From JBFELO01 sp041552055 (GTDB lineage Bacteria; Acidobacteriota; Thermoanaerobaculia; Thermoanaerobaculales; Sulfomarinibacteraceae), in the NCBI GenBank assembly GCA_041552055.1, contig JBFELO010000217.1, positions 1-6,097 on the forward strand: 6,097 bases of DNA, in the 5' to 3' direction. A program made the translations under genes and the position numbers. Of this stretch, positions 1 to 5,917 are shown in pieces; position 1 is the first letter of the stretch, and each line of letters starts with the position of its first letter. The notes under the pieces were generated by a model. It had not been told where the DNA came from. It was given only the letters and a program-made list of their open reading frames with translations, and did not search any database.

Positions 1-35
1 GAAGACGAAGATGAAGGTCGTGGGTGGGGCGGGGG

Positions 36-70
36 ATCTGGAATCCGGCATCTGGGATCTGGGAACTGGA
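36..70 (+). repeat. Heptamer tandem array, block 1 (consensus ATCYGGN)
   Basis: Five consecutive 7-base units lie in perfect register at 36-42, 43-49, 50-56, 57-63 and 64-70. The first is ATCTGGA, the second ATCCGGC, the third and fourth are both ATCTGGG, and the last is AACTGGA. Every unit fits A-W-C-Y-G-G-N. The same unit returns in the convergent intergenic region at 3282-3344, 3392-3433 and 3575-3602, always in the same orientation. The array sits upstream of the receptor promoter. Heptanucleotide tandem repeats are known in other bacteria, such as the STRR sequences of heterocystous cyanobacteria. Their function is unsettled, and none is assigned here. Confidence 0.8.
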
Positions 71-78
71 CGGGCGGG

Positions 79-111
79 GGATCACCGATCCGACGGGGGA
101 ATCTCCGGATC
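79..111. repeat. Small inverted repeats upstream of the receptor promoter
   Basis: GGATC (79-83) and GATCC (87-91) can pair around a 3-base loop. Alternatively, GATCCG (87-92) can pair with CGGATC (106-111), which is followed by the pyrimidine-rich TTCTCT (112-117). The two pairings exclude each other. The second could be a weak terminator for a gene to the left of the window, or an operator-like dyad, but the stem is only 6 bp and may be chance in GC-rich DNA. Confidence 0.25.
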
Positions 112-127
112 TTCTCTGAGCACGCGG

Positions 128-156
128 TTGACACGCGAGGTCGTCGGCACTATCTA
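128..156 (+). promoter_or_regulatory. Candidate sigma-70-type promoter for the TonB-dependent receptor
   Basis: A perfect -35 hexamer TTGACA (128-133) is followed after exactly 17 bases by TATCTA (151-156), which keeps the conserved TAT of a -10 box. Transcription would start near 162-164 and give a leader of about 65 bases before the ATG at 228. The -10 box is only a partial match, and promoter consensus in the presumed phylum is less well established than in E. coli. The exact -35, ideal spacing and position just upstream of the gene are what support the call. Confidence 0.5.
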
Positions 157-212
157 GGCAGTGTGACAAGGAATCCGCATCGATGACATCGAGAAGAATG
201 GTCGGTGCAAAC

Positions 213-221
213 GGAGAGGGG
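213..221 (+). promoter_or_regulatory. Ribosome binding site deciding the receptor start
   Basis: The purine-rich stretch GGAGAGGGG ends 6 bases before the ATG at 228. An upstream in-frame ATG at 183 has only AAGGA (168-172) at a longer spacing, and would put 15 extra residues in front of a canonical signal peptide. The site therefore favours 228 over 183. Confidence 0.6.
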
Positions 222-227
222 CTCATC

Positions 228-2993
228 ATGAGAAGAACTCTGCTCGCAACCGTGTGTCTTGCTCTGCTGTTACCGGGGATTGAGGTGGCCGCCCAGGGCA
301 AGACCTCAGGCAGTGTTCGGGGCACCGTGGTCGACCCGGACGGCGCAGTGCTGCCCGGGGTGACGGTGCGGGCGATGTCCGACGCGCTGGTGAGCGGCCA
401 GGCTGTTTCGGTCACGAGCGGTAACGGCACCTACCGGTTCCCGTCGCTGCCGCCGGGGCCGTACTCGATCGAGGCCGACCTGCCGGGATTCCGGTCGGTG
501 CGCCGGGACGACCTGCGAGTTGCGATCGGCCAGGATCTCGAGGTCGACTTCCAGCTTGGCGACATCGAGGTCTCCGAGGAGATCGTGGTGGTGGCCGAGG
601 CCATGCGGGTCAGCACGGTGTCCAACGCGGCGGCGTTCAACCTGTCGCAGGAATTCATCGACCGCCAGCCGCTGGCGCGTGATCCGACCAAGCTGATGAA
701 CTACGCACCGGGCATCGAGAACGACCAGGCGTACGGCGCGCCGTCGACCTTTCAGAACGCCTACAACTTCGACGGCGTCGACGTGTCCGACGCGGAGCTT
801 GGCTCGCAGTGGGTGCTGCCGTCGATGGACTGGGTTGAGGAGGTCCAGGTCGCCGGGCTCGGTGCCGACGCCGAGTACGGGGGCTTCACCGGCGCGGTGG
901 TCAATCTGGTCACCAAGTCGGGCGGCAATACGTTTCACGGTGACGTCCGGGCCCACTACTCGGGCGGCGGCCTCAACTCTGAGAACGCACCCGAGGGGGC
1001 CGAGGGCACCAACAAGGTCGACTCCTACGTGGACATCAGCGCCAGTTTCGGCGGCCCGATCGTACGCGACAGGGTGTGGTACTTCGTTTCCGGCAACTGG
1101 ATCGAGGACGTGATCGAGCCGTTCTTCGCGGCCGGTGCGCCGGAGAACGAGCGCGAGTTGAACACCGACACCCGGACCACCGCCATCGGCAAGATCACCT
1201 GGCAGGCCGGCCAGTCGAATCGGGTGGTGATTATGGCCGACTACGACGCCAAGGAAGAGGACTACCGCAGTATTGGTGATCTGGTACTGGCCAGTGGATC
1301 GTTCCGTCAAGACTCGCCGAGTTACCTGTTCAACCTGAGCTGGGAGTCGCTGGTCAACGACCACAACTTCCTGACCGCCAAGGCCACGGGATACCGGGGC
1401 TCCGACGACCGGTTCCCGTACAACGGGGATGTGCAGAACCACCTCGATGCCGGCAACAGCGGCTTCGACTGGTTCAACTCCTTTTCGACCTCTCTGAAAG
1501 ACGTCGAGCGGACGACCCTGGACGCCTCGTGGAGTCTGTTCGCCGACGGCCTGCTCAGTCGCAACGACTCGCACAACTTCAAGTTCGGCGTGGTGTACGA
1601 GGAGCTCGGCATGGACTGGGAGACGCCGCTGAGCGGCGGCTTCTGGTACTACGACGACTCCTACTACTGCGATTCGCTGGACGCGTACTTCGAGGACCCT
1701 TTCTGCGGCATCTTCTCGTCGACCTTCGGCGGCGAGTGGGACCTGCACGGCGACATGGACGGGCTCCACTTCTACACCCAGGACGCCTGGAAGATTGGCC
1801 GCTTCGCGATCAACGCCGGCGTCCGCTACACCTCCTACACCGGTAACTTCTCCGATCCCGTGTCAGAGCCGACCGCGGGCGGCAGCAACGTCTACGACGA
1901 GGACATGTGGGCGCCCCGACTCGGCGTGGTGTGGGACCTGTTCGGCAACGGCCGCTCCGCGCTCAAGGCCCACTACGGCCTCTACTACGACGGCATGACG
2001 GTGACCCTGTACGACCGTGAGGCCTCGGGTGCCGCGCTGTCCGACGAGGATTGGTTCGACTACAACTTCGACACCGGCGAGTTTGACATCCCCGTGGGTG
2101 GCGATATCGCGGCGCGCGCCGACATGGACCCGGGTATCGACCACCCGTACGTCGAGCAGTTCGTGCTCACCTACGAGCAGCAGATCGGCGCCAACATGGT
2201 AGCCGGCATCGATTACATCCACCGCGAGAACAACAACATCAACGCGATGGTGGTCGCCAACGTCGACGACTACGACCCGCAGGTTGCGCCGGACAACCCG
2301 TTCGGCGGCGGTGACCTGCCGTTTTTCGACCTGCTGGACGAGCAGCGGAACCTGATCACCAACCCGGACGCCGCGACCAGGGAGTACGAGTCGGTGGCAC
2401 TGCGGCTGCGCAAGCGCTACGCCAACGGTTGGTCACTCGACGGCTCGCTGGTCTGGTCCGACGCGACCGGCACGGCCGACTACTCCTACAACGGCGATGC
2501 GCCCGATTTCGAGGATCTCAATGGCTTTGTCAACGCCGACGGCCGATTGCCGTTCAACTCGGAGTGGGTGCTCAAGCTGTCGGGCTCGGTCGACCTGCCG
2601 TGGCGTATCCTGCTGTCCGGCTTCTACCAGTACCGCACGGGTGAGCTCTGGACGCCGTATGCGGAGTTCGAGGGCCTGTTCTTCAACGACCGGCAACCGA
2701 TCTACCTGACCGAGCGCGGCTCCCAGCAGTACGACGACCGCAGCGTGCTCGACCTGCGCCTGCAGAAGGACTTCGGCCTCGGCGGCGACATGGTGCTCGG
2801 GCTGTTTGTCGACGTCTTCAACGCGCTCGACTCGGACAAGGTCACCGAGGTCGACACGCAGTGGGGCTGGTACGTCTACGACTGGGAGGACCACCCGGAC
2901 GGCAGCTTCTGGGACCCGCGCTCACGCTACGAGGATCCACAGGAGATCCAGACGCCGCGCGAGATCCGGCTCGGCGTCAAGTTCTCGTGGTGA
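228..2993 (+). CDS. TonB-dependent receptor-like outer-membrane protein with N-terminal carboxypeptidase-regulatory-like domain
   Basis: A 921-residue outer-membrane protein, presumably a TonB-energised importer of an unidentified substrate. Seen: a signal peptide (MRRTLLATVCLALLLPG..., probable cleavage after VAA, residue 22); a CarboxypepD_reg/Cna-B-like beta-sandwich at about 28-110, with GTVVDPDGAVLPGVTV and TYRFPSLPPGPYSIEADLPG; a TonB-box-like EEIVVVAEA at about 117-125; a plug at about 135-235 ending in the family-typical GAVVNLVTKSGGNTFHG; and a long barrel rich in aromatic and acidic residues that ends in KFSW. A terminal aromatic residue is usual for outer-membrane barrels. Cys481 and Cys493 lie 12 residues apart in a predicted loop and could form a disulfide. 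Length suits the family. An ATG at 183 would add 15 residues, but the ribosome binding site and signal peptide favour 228. No SusD-like partner follows, so a SusC-type glycan role is not supported. The type is abundant in Acidobacteriota, and genomes there carry many paralogues. The family call is firm; the substrate is unknown. Confidence 0.9.
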   Translation: MRRTLLATVCLALLLPGIEVAAQGKTSGSVRGTVVDPDGAVLPGVTVRAMSDALVSGQAVSVTSGNGTYRFPSLPPGPYSIEADLPGFRSVRRDDLRVAIGQDLEVDFQLGDIEVSEEIVVVAEAMRVSTVSNAAAFNLSQEFIDRQPLARDPTKLMNYAPGIENDQAYGAPSTFQNAYNFDGVDVSDAELGSQWVLPSMDWVEEVQVAGLGADAEYGGFTGAVVNLVTKSGGNTFHGDVRAHYSGGGLNSENAPEGAEGTNKVDSYVDISASFGGPIVRDRVWYFVSGNWIEDVIEPFFAAGAPENERELNTDTRTTAIGKITWQAGQSNRVVIMADYDAKEEDYRSIGDLVLASGSFRQDSPSYLFNLSWESLVNDHNFLTAKATGYRGSDDRFPYNGDVQNHLDAGNSGFDWFNSFSTSLKDVERTTLDASWSLFADGLLSRNDSHNFKFGVVYEELGMDWETPLSGGFWYYDDSYYCDSLDAYFEDPFCGIFSSTFGGEWDLHGDMDGLHFYTQDAWKIGRFAINAGVRYTSYTGNFSDPVSEPTAGGSNVYDEDMWAPRLGVVWDLFGNGRSALKAHYGLYYDGMTVTLYDREASGAALSDEDWFDYNFDTGEFDIPVGGDIAARADMDPGIDHPYVEQFVLTYEQQIGANMVAGIDYIHRENNNINAMVVANVDDYDPQVAPDNPFGGGDLPFFDLLDEQRNLITNPDAATREYESVALRLRKRYANGWSLDGSLVWSDATGTADYSYNGDAPDFEDLNGFVNADGRLPFNSEWVLKLSGSVDLPWRILLSGFYQYRTGELWTPYAEFEGLFFNDRQPIYLTERGSQQYDDRSVLDLRLQKDFGLGGDMVLGLFVDVFNALDSDKVTEVDTQWGWYVYDWEDHPDGSFWDPRSRYEDPQEIQTPREIRLGVKFSW

Positions 2994-3185
2994 TCTGAGT
3001 AACCGGGTTGAACGGCTGTGCCGGGAGAGGCCGTCTTGGGTGTCAGACGGTCGATGCGAGTGGCGGGCTGACGACAGCGCCTCGTGCGGGCGTGCCGCGC
3101 ATGACGTTTCGAGGTCCCCATCGTCGGGGAAGTCGTGTGGCATTGAGTCCTCGAAACGTTCATGCCGGGCAACCACGGGGAGCGC

Positions 3186-3207
3186 CTCGGGGAGATGGCG
3201 CCCCGAG
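3186..3207. terminator. GC-rich hairpin, possible terminator without T-run
   Basis: CTCGGGG (3186-3192) and CCCCGAG (3201-3207) form a perfect 7-bp stem with an 8-base loop. An alternative pairing of 3177-3186 with 3197-3204 is also possible. There is no T-tract on either strand, so intrinsic termination is doubtful. The hairpin may simply be part of the palindromic module it sits in. It is some 190 bases beyond the receptor stop. Confidence 0.25.
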
Positions 3208-3227
3208 TGTCAGACATTCGACGCGAT

Positions 3228-3246
3228 CGGGTGTCCCGGGCACCCG
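3228..3246. terminator. GC-rich hairpin, possible terminator without T-run
   Basis: CGGGTGTC (3228-3235) can pair with GGCACCCG (3239-3246) around a 3-base loop, giving eight pairs including one G-T (G-U in RNA). It lies at the right end of the palindromic module. No T-run follows on either strand, so a role in ending receptor transcription is only a possibility. Confidence 0.25.
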
Positions 3247-3281
3247 CGGGAAACACGCTGGGGACATGGCGCGTCTGCGGG

Positions 3282-3344
3282 GACCCGGATCCGGGGACAG
3301 GGAACAGTAAGCAGTGAGCAGTGAGCAGTGGCCCGGACGCCGGA
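3282..3344 (+). repeat. Run of nine 7-base units, grading from ATCCGGG to AGCAGTG type
   Basis: Reading every seven bases from 3282 gives nine units without a break. The second (3289-3295) is ATCCGGG, matching the ATCYGGN family. The third (3296-3302) is GACAGGG, the fourth (3303-3309) AACAGTA, and the fifth to seventh (3310-3330) are three copies of AGCAGTG. The last two (3331-3344) return to NNCCGGA. Two apparently different repeat families are thus joined in one 7-base register, with intermediates between them. Confidence 0.7.
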
Positions 3345-3391
3345 AGTACCCGGGGCCCTATGGCGTCACGGCCTCCTCGGGCGGTTGGGGG

Positions 3392-3433
3392 ATCCAGCAT
3401 CCAGCATCCGGCATTTGGGATCCGGGGACCTGG
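3392..3433 (+). repeat. Heptamer tandem array, block 3 (ATCYGGN family)
   Basis: Six units lie in register: ATCCAGC twice (3392-3405), ATCCGGC (3406-3412), ATTTGGG (3413-3419), then ATCCGGG (3420-3426) and GACCTGG (3427-3433). The orientation is the same as the arrays at 36-70 and 3575-3602. The array decays at its right end, as expected for old tandem repeats diverging by point mutation. Confidence 0.75.
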
Positions 3434-3453
3434 CCCCCAATCCACCCCGGACG

Positions 3454-3518
3454 ACCCACAGATCACACAGATGGTCTCCTCTGTGTGGATCTGCGTCAAT
3501 CTGGGTTATCTGTGGGTA
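3454..3518. repeat. Inverted array of TCTGTG-type units of about 10 bases
   Basis: On the + strand, 3480-3518 reads as four units of 10, 10, 9 and 10 bases, each starting TCTG. The first is TCTGTGTGGA and the last TCTGTGGGTA. On the opposite strand, 3454-3471 carries two more such units. The two halves face each other, so ACCCACAGAT (3454-3463) pairs with ATCTGTGGGT (3508-3517) and CACACAGA (3464-3471) pairs with TCTGTGTG (3480-3487) around an 8-base loop. Arrays of this TCTGTG/TCTGCG kind recur, as far as I recall, in noncoding DNA of unrelated bacteria and give spurious ORFs with ICVICG-like peptides. The dyad between convergent genes could act as a two-way terminator, though T-runs are absent. 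Confidence 0.75.
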
Positions 3519-3540
3519 CTCTTGGGCGGGTGGGGGCCCT

Positions 3541-3561
3541 TGAACCTTGAACCTTGTCACC
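3541..3561 (+). repeat. TGAACCT heptamer pair plus a degenerate third unit
   Basis: TGAACCT occurs twice in tandem (3541-3554) and is followed by TGTCACC (3555-3561), which keeps only part of the motif. This is a third repeat family with a 7-base unit in the same intergenic region, unlike ATCYGGN and AGCAGTG in sequence. Confidence 0.6.
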
Positions 3562-3574
3562 GGGCGGGGGGAGG

Positions 3575-3602
3575 ATCCGGCACCTGGCATCTGGCCTCTG
3601 GA
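3575..3602 (+). repeat. Heptamer tandem array, block 4, abutting the transporter stop codon
   Basis: Four units lie in register: ATCCGGC (3575-3581), ACCTGGC (3582-3588), ATCTGGC (3589-3595) and CTCTGGA (3596-3602). They belong to the same family and orientation as the arrays at 36-70 and 3392-3433. Only one base separates the array from the stop codon of the second permease, so the repeat forms the start of that operon's 3' untranslated region. Confidence 0.75.
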
Positions 3603-3603
3603 C

Positions 3604-4776
3604 TCACAGCTCGCGGAGAGCGTCGACAACCGGGAGTCGGGCGGCGCGCACGGCCGGCAGCACGCCGCCGACGAACCCCATCAGGAGGGCGAAGGCGATG
3701 CCGATGATGAGCAGGCCGGGCGTCACTCGAAAGGCGAATGCGAGGTGCGAAAAGGTCTGCCAGTTGATGGTGCCGGTGGTGAAGCCGTTGAGCGGCAGGA
3801 CCGCCAGGCAGCCGAGGACGCCTCCTGCGAGCGCGATCAGCAGCGACTCGAAAACGAACGACATCACCACGGTGCCGCCGCCGAAGCCGAGCGCGCGCAT
3901 GGTGGCGACCTCGCGGGAGCGCGCCGCGACCGCGGAGTACATCGTGTTGAGGGCGCCGAACACGGCGCCGATGCCCATCACGAAGGCCACCAGGAATCCG
4001 AGGACCCGGATCAGCGTGCTGACCATCTGCGACTGCCTGGCGTAGTAGTCCACCTCGCGGTCGACCTGGACCGTCAGCCGGGGATCGGAGGTCAGCCGGT
4101 CCTTGAACGACCGGAAGTCGTCCGGCGAGGTGAGCCGGACCGTCACCGACTGAAAAATGTTCGCGGGTCGTTTGTAGGTCTGAGCCAGCACCGACGCGTC
4201 GCACCACAGCTCCGAGTCGAAGGCGCTGCCTCCCGCGTCGAAGATCCCGACGACGCGCCAGCGCTGGCCGCCGAACTCGATCCTCGAGTCGAGCTCGAGC
4301 CCGCCGTAGATGCGGGCGGCGTTGCGCCCGACGATCAACTCGGCCAGGCCAGGCCCGAAGAAGCGCCCCTCGGTGATCTGCACCGACGGCCGGACCTGGA
4401 ATACTTCGCGCGACAGACCCCGCACTTGGACGTTGGCGTCGGTGCCGGTGCTGACGAGCGGGAACGCGGCGATGACCACCACCTCGCCGCTCGCCAGCGG
4501 CAGCCCGTCGGTGCCGCGGGCCACCTCTGACGCATCGGCGATGACCCGCGCCTGGTCGAGGGTGACGGCACTCTCCATCTCGGAGTTGGCGCCGGCCCGG
4601 CGGACGATCGCGTTCTGTGCCGAGCCCGACGCCACCAGGGTCGCCTGGAAGCCGCGTGCCATCGCGAGCATCGCAACGAACACGCCGACCGTGCCGGCGA
4701 TGCCGAGGATCGACACGATGGCGGCCGGCCAGCGGGCGACCACGCTGCGCGCGTTGTACGAAATCGGTATCGCCAT
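3604..4776 (-). CDS. ABC transporter permease, FtsX/MacB type (second permease of the operon)
   Basis: A 390-residue inner-membrane permease subunit. The layout is that of MacB/FtsX proteins: one N-terminal membrane helix (about 18-40), a large periplasmic domain (about 41-252) and three C-terminal helices (about 254-277, 304-328 and 353-378). The periplasmic part carries MacB_PCD-like features, including EGRFFGPGLAELIVGR (136-151) and RWRVVGIFDAGGSAFDSE (172-189). The cytoplasmic loop ARSREVATMRALGFG (285-299) matches the conserved segment that contacts the ATPase, and the protein ends in the typical RAARLPVVDALREL. It starts one base after the stop of the upstream permease, with GGAGGG (4783-4788) six bases before its ATG and inside that gene's end, so the two are probably translated together. 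It should form a heteromeric pair with that permease. The substrate is unknown; drug, lipoprotein, lipid and peptide export are all possible for the family. Confidence 0.9.
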   Translation of the reverse strand: MAIPISYNARSVVARWPAAIVSILGIAGTVGVFVAMLAMARGFQATLVASGSAQNAIVRRAGANSEMESAVTLDQARVIADASEVARGTDGLPLASGEVVVIAAFPLVSTGTDANVQVRGLSREVFQVRPSVQITEGRFFGPGLAELIVGRNAARIYGGLELDSRIEFGGQRWRVVGIFDAGGSAFDSELWCDASVLAQTYKRPANIFQSVTVRLTSPDDFRSFKDRLTSDPRLTVQVDREVDYYARQSQMVSTLIRVLGFLVAFVMGIGAVFGALNTMYSAVAARSREVATMRALGFGGGTVVMSFVFESLLIALAGGVLGCLAVLPLNGFTTGTINWQTFSHLAFAFRVTPGLLIIGIAFALLMGFVGGVLPAVRAARLPVVDALREL

Positions 4777-4777
4777 G

Positions 4778-5917
4778 TCACACCCTCCGCAGCGCGTCGA
4801 CGATGCGCAGGCGCATGGCGGTCAGGGCCGGGATCGCGCCGGCCACGAGACCGACGATGAGTGCGATCGCTAACCCGATCGCGAGCTTCTCCGGAGCAAG
4901 ATAAAACATCGCCAGCATGCCCCGGGTCGGGTCGCCGCCCAAGGTGAAGAGCTTGACCAGGGTGAGCCCGAGGGCACCGCCGAGCGTGGCCAGCACCAGC
5001 GACTCGACGATCACCAGCAGCAGCACGCCGGTATCGCTGAAGCCGAGCGCCTTGAGCACGCCGAGTTCAGGGGTCCGCTCTCGCACCGCCATCGCCATCG
5101 TGTTGCCGGTCACCAGCAGCAGGGTGAACAGCACGACGGCGCCGATCGACAGGATCAGCAGCCGGATGTTGCCGATTTGCTTGGCGAATCCCGCCGCGAA
5201 AGCGCTTTCGGTTTCGGTCGAGGTCTCCCACGGCGAGTTGGCGAAACGTTGATCGAGGGTCTCGGCCACGGTGACTGCGTTGTACGGATCGTCGATCTGG
5301 ACCACGTACCAGCCGACCAGTCCGTCGAGCATCGGGCTGCGCTCGTCGAGGTAGGTCCAATGGAACCAGAACTGCGTAGTGTCGTCCTCGGGTCTGGATC
5401 CGTCATAGATGGCGCGCAGGTTGAACTCCCAGGTCCCCTGGAAGATGGTGCCCTGGATCGGGATCCGGTCGCCAACCTCCCAGCCGAACCGGTCGGCGGT
5501 GCGGCGACCGGCCACCGCACCCTCGCGGTCGGCCAGAAACGCCTGCCACTGATCCTCCGGCACGCGGTACTCGGGGTACAGCGCCCGCCACGTCTCGGGG
5601 TCGATCGCGAACTGGGGAAAGAAGTTGCGCTGGTCCTGGTAGACGCCACCAAACCAGTTCGCGAATGCCGCCTCGGTGACGTGTGGCATCTGTCGGATCC
5701 GCTCCTGGTAGGACAACGGCAGCGGCATGATCAGCGAGATTCGGTTTCGGACGATCAGGCGGTCGGCACCGGCGACGCTCGCGCCGGCATCGAGCGACGT
5801 CTCGATCGTGACCAGCAGCCCGTACAGAAACAGCGCGACCGCGATCGAACCGATGGTCAGCAGCGTGCGCGTCTTCTTGCGCAGCAGGTTGTGCAGGATC
5901 AGCGGCAGGTACTTCAC
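4778..5917 (-). CDS. ABC transporter permease, FtsX/MacB type (first permease of the operon)
   Basis: A 379-residue inner-membrane permease subunit starting at GTG. AGGAGG (5925-5930) lies seven bases before that codon, and the GTG overlaps the ATPase stop as GTGA, a normal sign of translational coupling. Predicted helices are at about 19-39, 251-275, 297-325 and 345-366, with a periplasmic domain at about 40-250. Its sequence there is unlike that of the partner permease and rich in aromatic residues (for example TQFWFHWTYLDE at 181-192). The conserved cytoplasmic loop RERTPELGVLKALGFS (279-294) and C-terminal MRLRIVDALRR are clear FtsX-family marks. Because the two permeases differ, the transporter should be heteromeric in the manner of LolCE rather than a MacB homodimer. 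Orthology to LolC/LolE cannot be claimed, and the substrate is not visible. Confidence 0.9.
   Translation of the reverse strand: MKYLPLILHNLLRKKTRTLLTIGSIAVALFLYGLLVTIETSLDAGASVAGADRLIVRNRISLIMPLPLSYQERIRQMPHVTEAAFANWFGGVYQDQRNFFPQFAIDPETWRALYPEYRVPEDQWQAFLADREGAVAGRRTADRFGWEVGDRIPIQGTIFQGTWEFNLRAIYDGSRPEDDTTQFWFHWTYLDERSPMLDGLVGWYVVQIDDPYNAVTVAETLDQRFANSPWETSTETESAFAAGFAKQIGNIRLLILSIGAVVLFTLLLVTGNTMAMAVRERTPELGVLKALGFSDTGVLLLVIVESLVLATLGGALGLTLVKLFTLGGDPTRGMLAMFYLAPEKLAIGLAIALIVGLVAGAIPALTAMRLRIVDALRRV

Larger units (their letters stand above)
3040..3246. repeat. REP- or MITE-like palindromic module
   Basis: The module is bracketed by direct copies of a 20-base sequence beginning GTGTCAGAC (3040-3059 and 3207-3226), matching at 17 of 20 positions. 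Inside is a large inverted repeat. The left arm (3093-3114, core ATGACGTTTCGAGG) pairs with the right arm (3149-3171, core CCTCGAAACGTTCAT) over about 22 bp, with two adjacent mismatches and one extra base. The loop holds a smaller hairpin, TCCCC (3115-3119) with GGGGA (3126-3130). Two further hairpins follow at 3186-3207 and 3228-3246. There is no open frame resembling a transposase. The structure fits a non-autonomous repeat such as those mobilised by REP-associated Y1 transposases (RAYT), but that link is inferred from architecture only. Confidence 0.5.
2994..3603. other. Convergent intergenic region of 610 bases, repeat-rich, no convincing gene
   Basis: This stretch lies between the receptor stop and the end of the transporter operon, which is read from the other strand. 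Several open frames cross it on both strands. They translate low-complexity, repeat-derived peptides, lack conserved motifs, and often run in from the flanking genes, so none is annotated. The left half (about 3040-3246) is a cluster of inverted repeats. The right half (3282-3602) is almost entirely short tandem repeats. A weak dyad ACGGC (3012-3016) and GCCGT (3030-3034) lies just after the receptor stop. No hairpin followed by a clear T-run is visible for either gene, so termination may be Rho-dependent or use the T-less hairpins listed separately. Confidence 0.8.

Noticed and set aside
306..1769. A 487-codon open frame on the - strand inside the receptor gene
   Set aside because: It is antisense to a receptor with clear family motifs. 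The translation is a Val/Arg/Gly-rich low-complexity protein of the kind GC-rich third positions produce, with no signal or motif.
228..2993. SusC-type glycan importer
   Set aside because: There is no SusD partner in the sequence downstream of the receptor and no carbohydrate-active enzyme in the window. The N-terminal regulatory-like domain alone does not show glycan transport.
3093..3171. Possible integron attC site or insertion-sequence ends
   Set aside because: No attC core-site pair of the GTTRRRY/RYYYAAC type is visible, and no transposase or integrase frame lies between or beside the arms.
2927..3499. A 190-codon open frame on the - strand in the convergent gap
   Set aside because: Its N-terminal part is translated from the TCTGTG array (giving an ICVICG-like peptide) and the rest from the palindromic module and receptor end. 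This is a known kind of spurious repeat-derived ORF.
3282..3602. Possible CRISPR array
   Set aside because: The units are 7 or about 10 bases and directly abutting, with no 20-40-base repeats, no unique spacers and no cas genes.
3321..3707. A 128-codon open frame on the + strand in the repeat region
   Set aside because: It is composed of repeat translations and runs antisense into the permease gene. It has no ribosome binding site other than repeat sequence.
3547..4530. A 327-codon open frame on the + strand across the second permease
   Set aside because: It is antisense to a well-supported permease. It starts in the TGAACCT repeat and encodes an Arg/Glu/His/Asp-rich sequence without recognisable domains.
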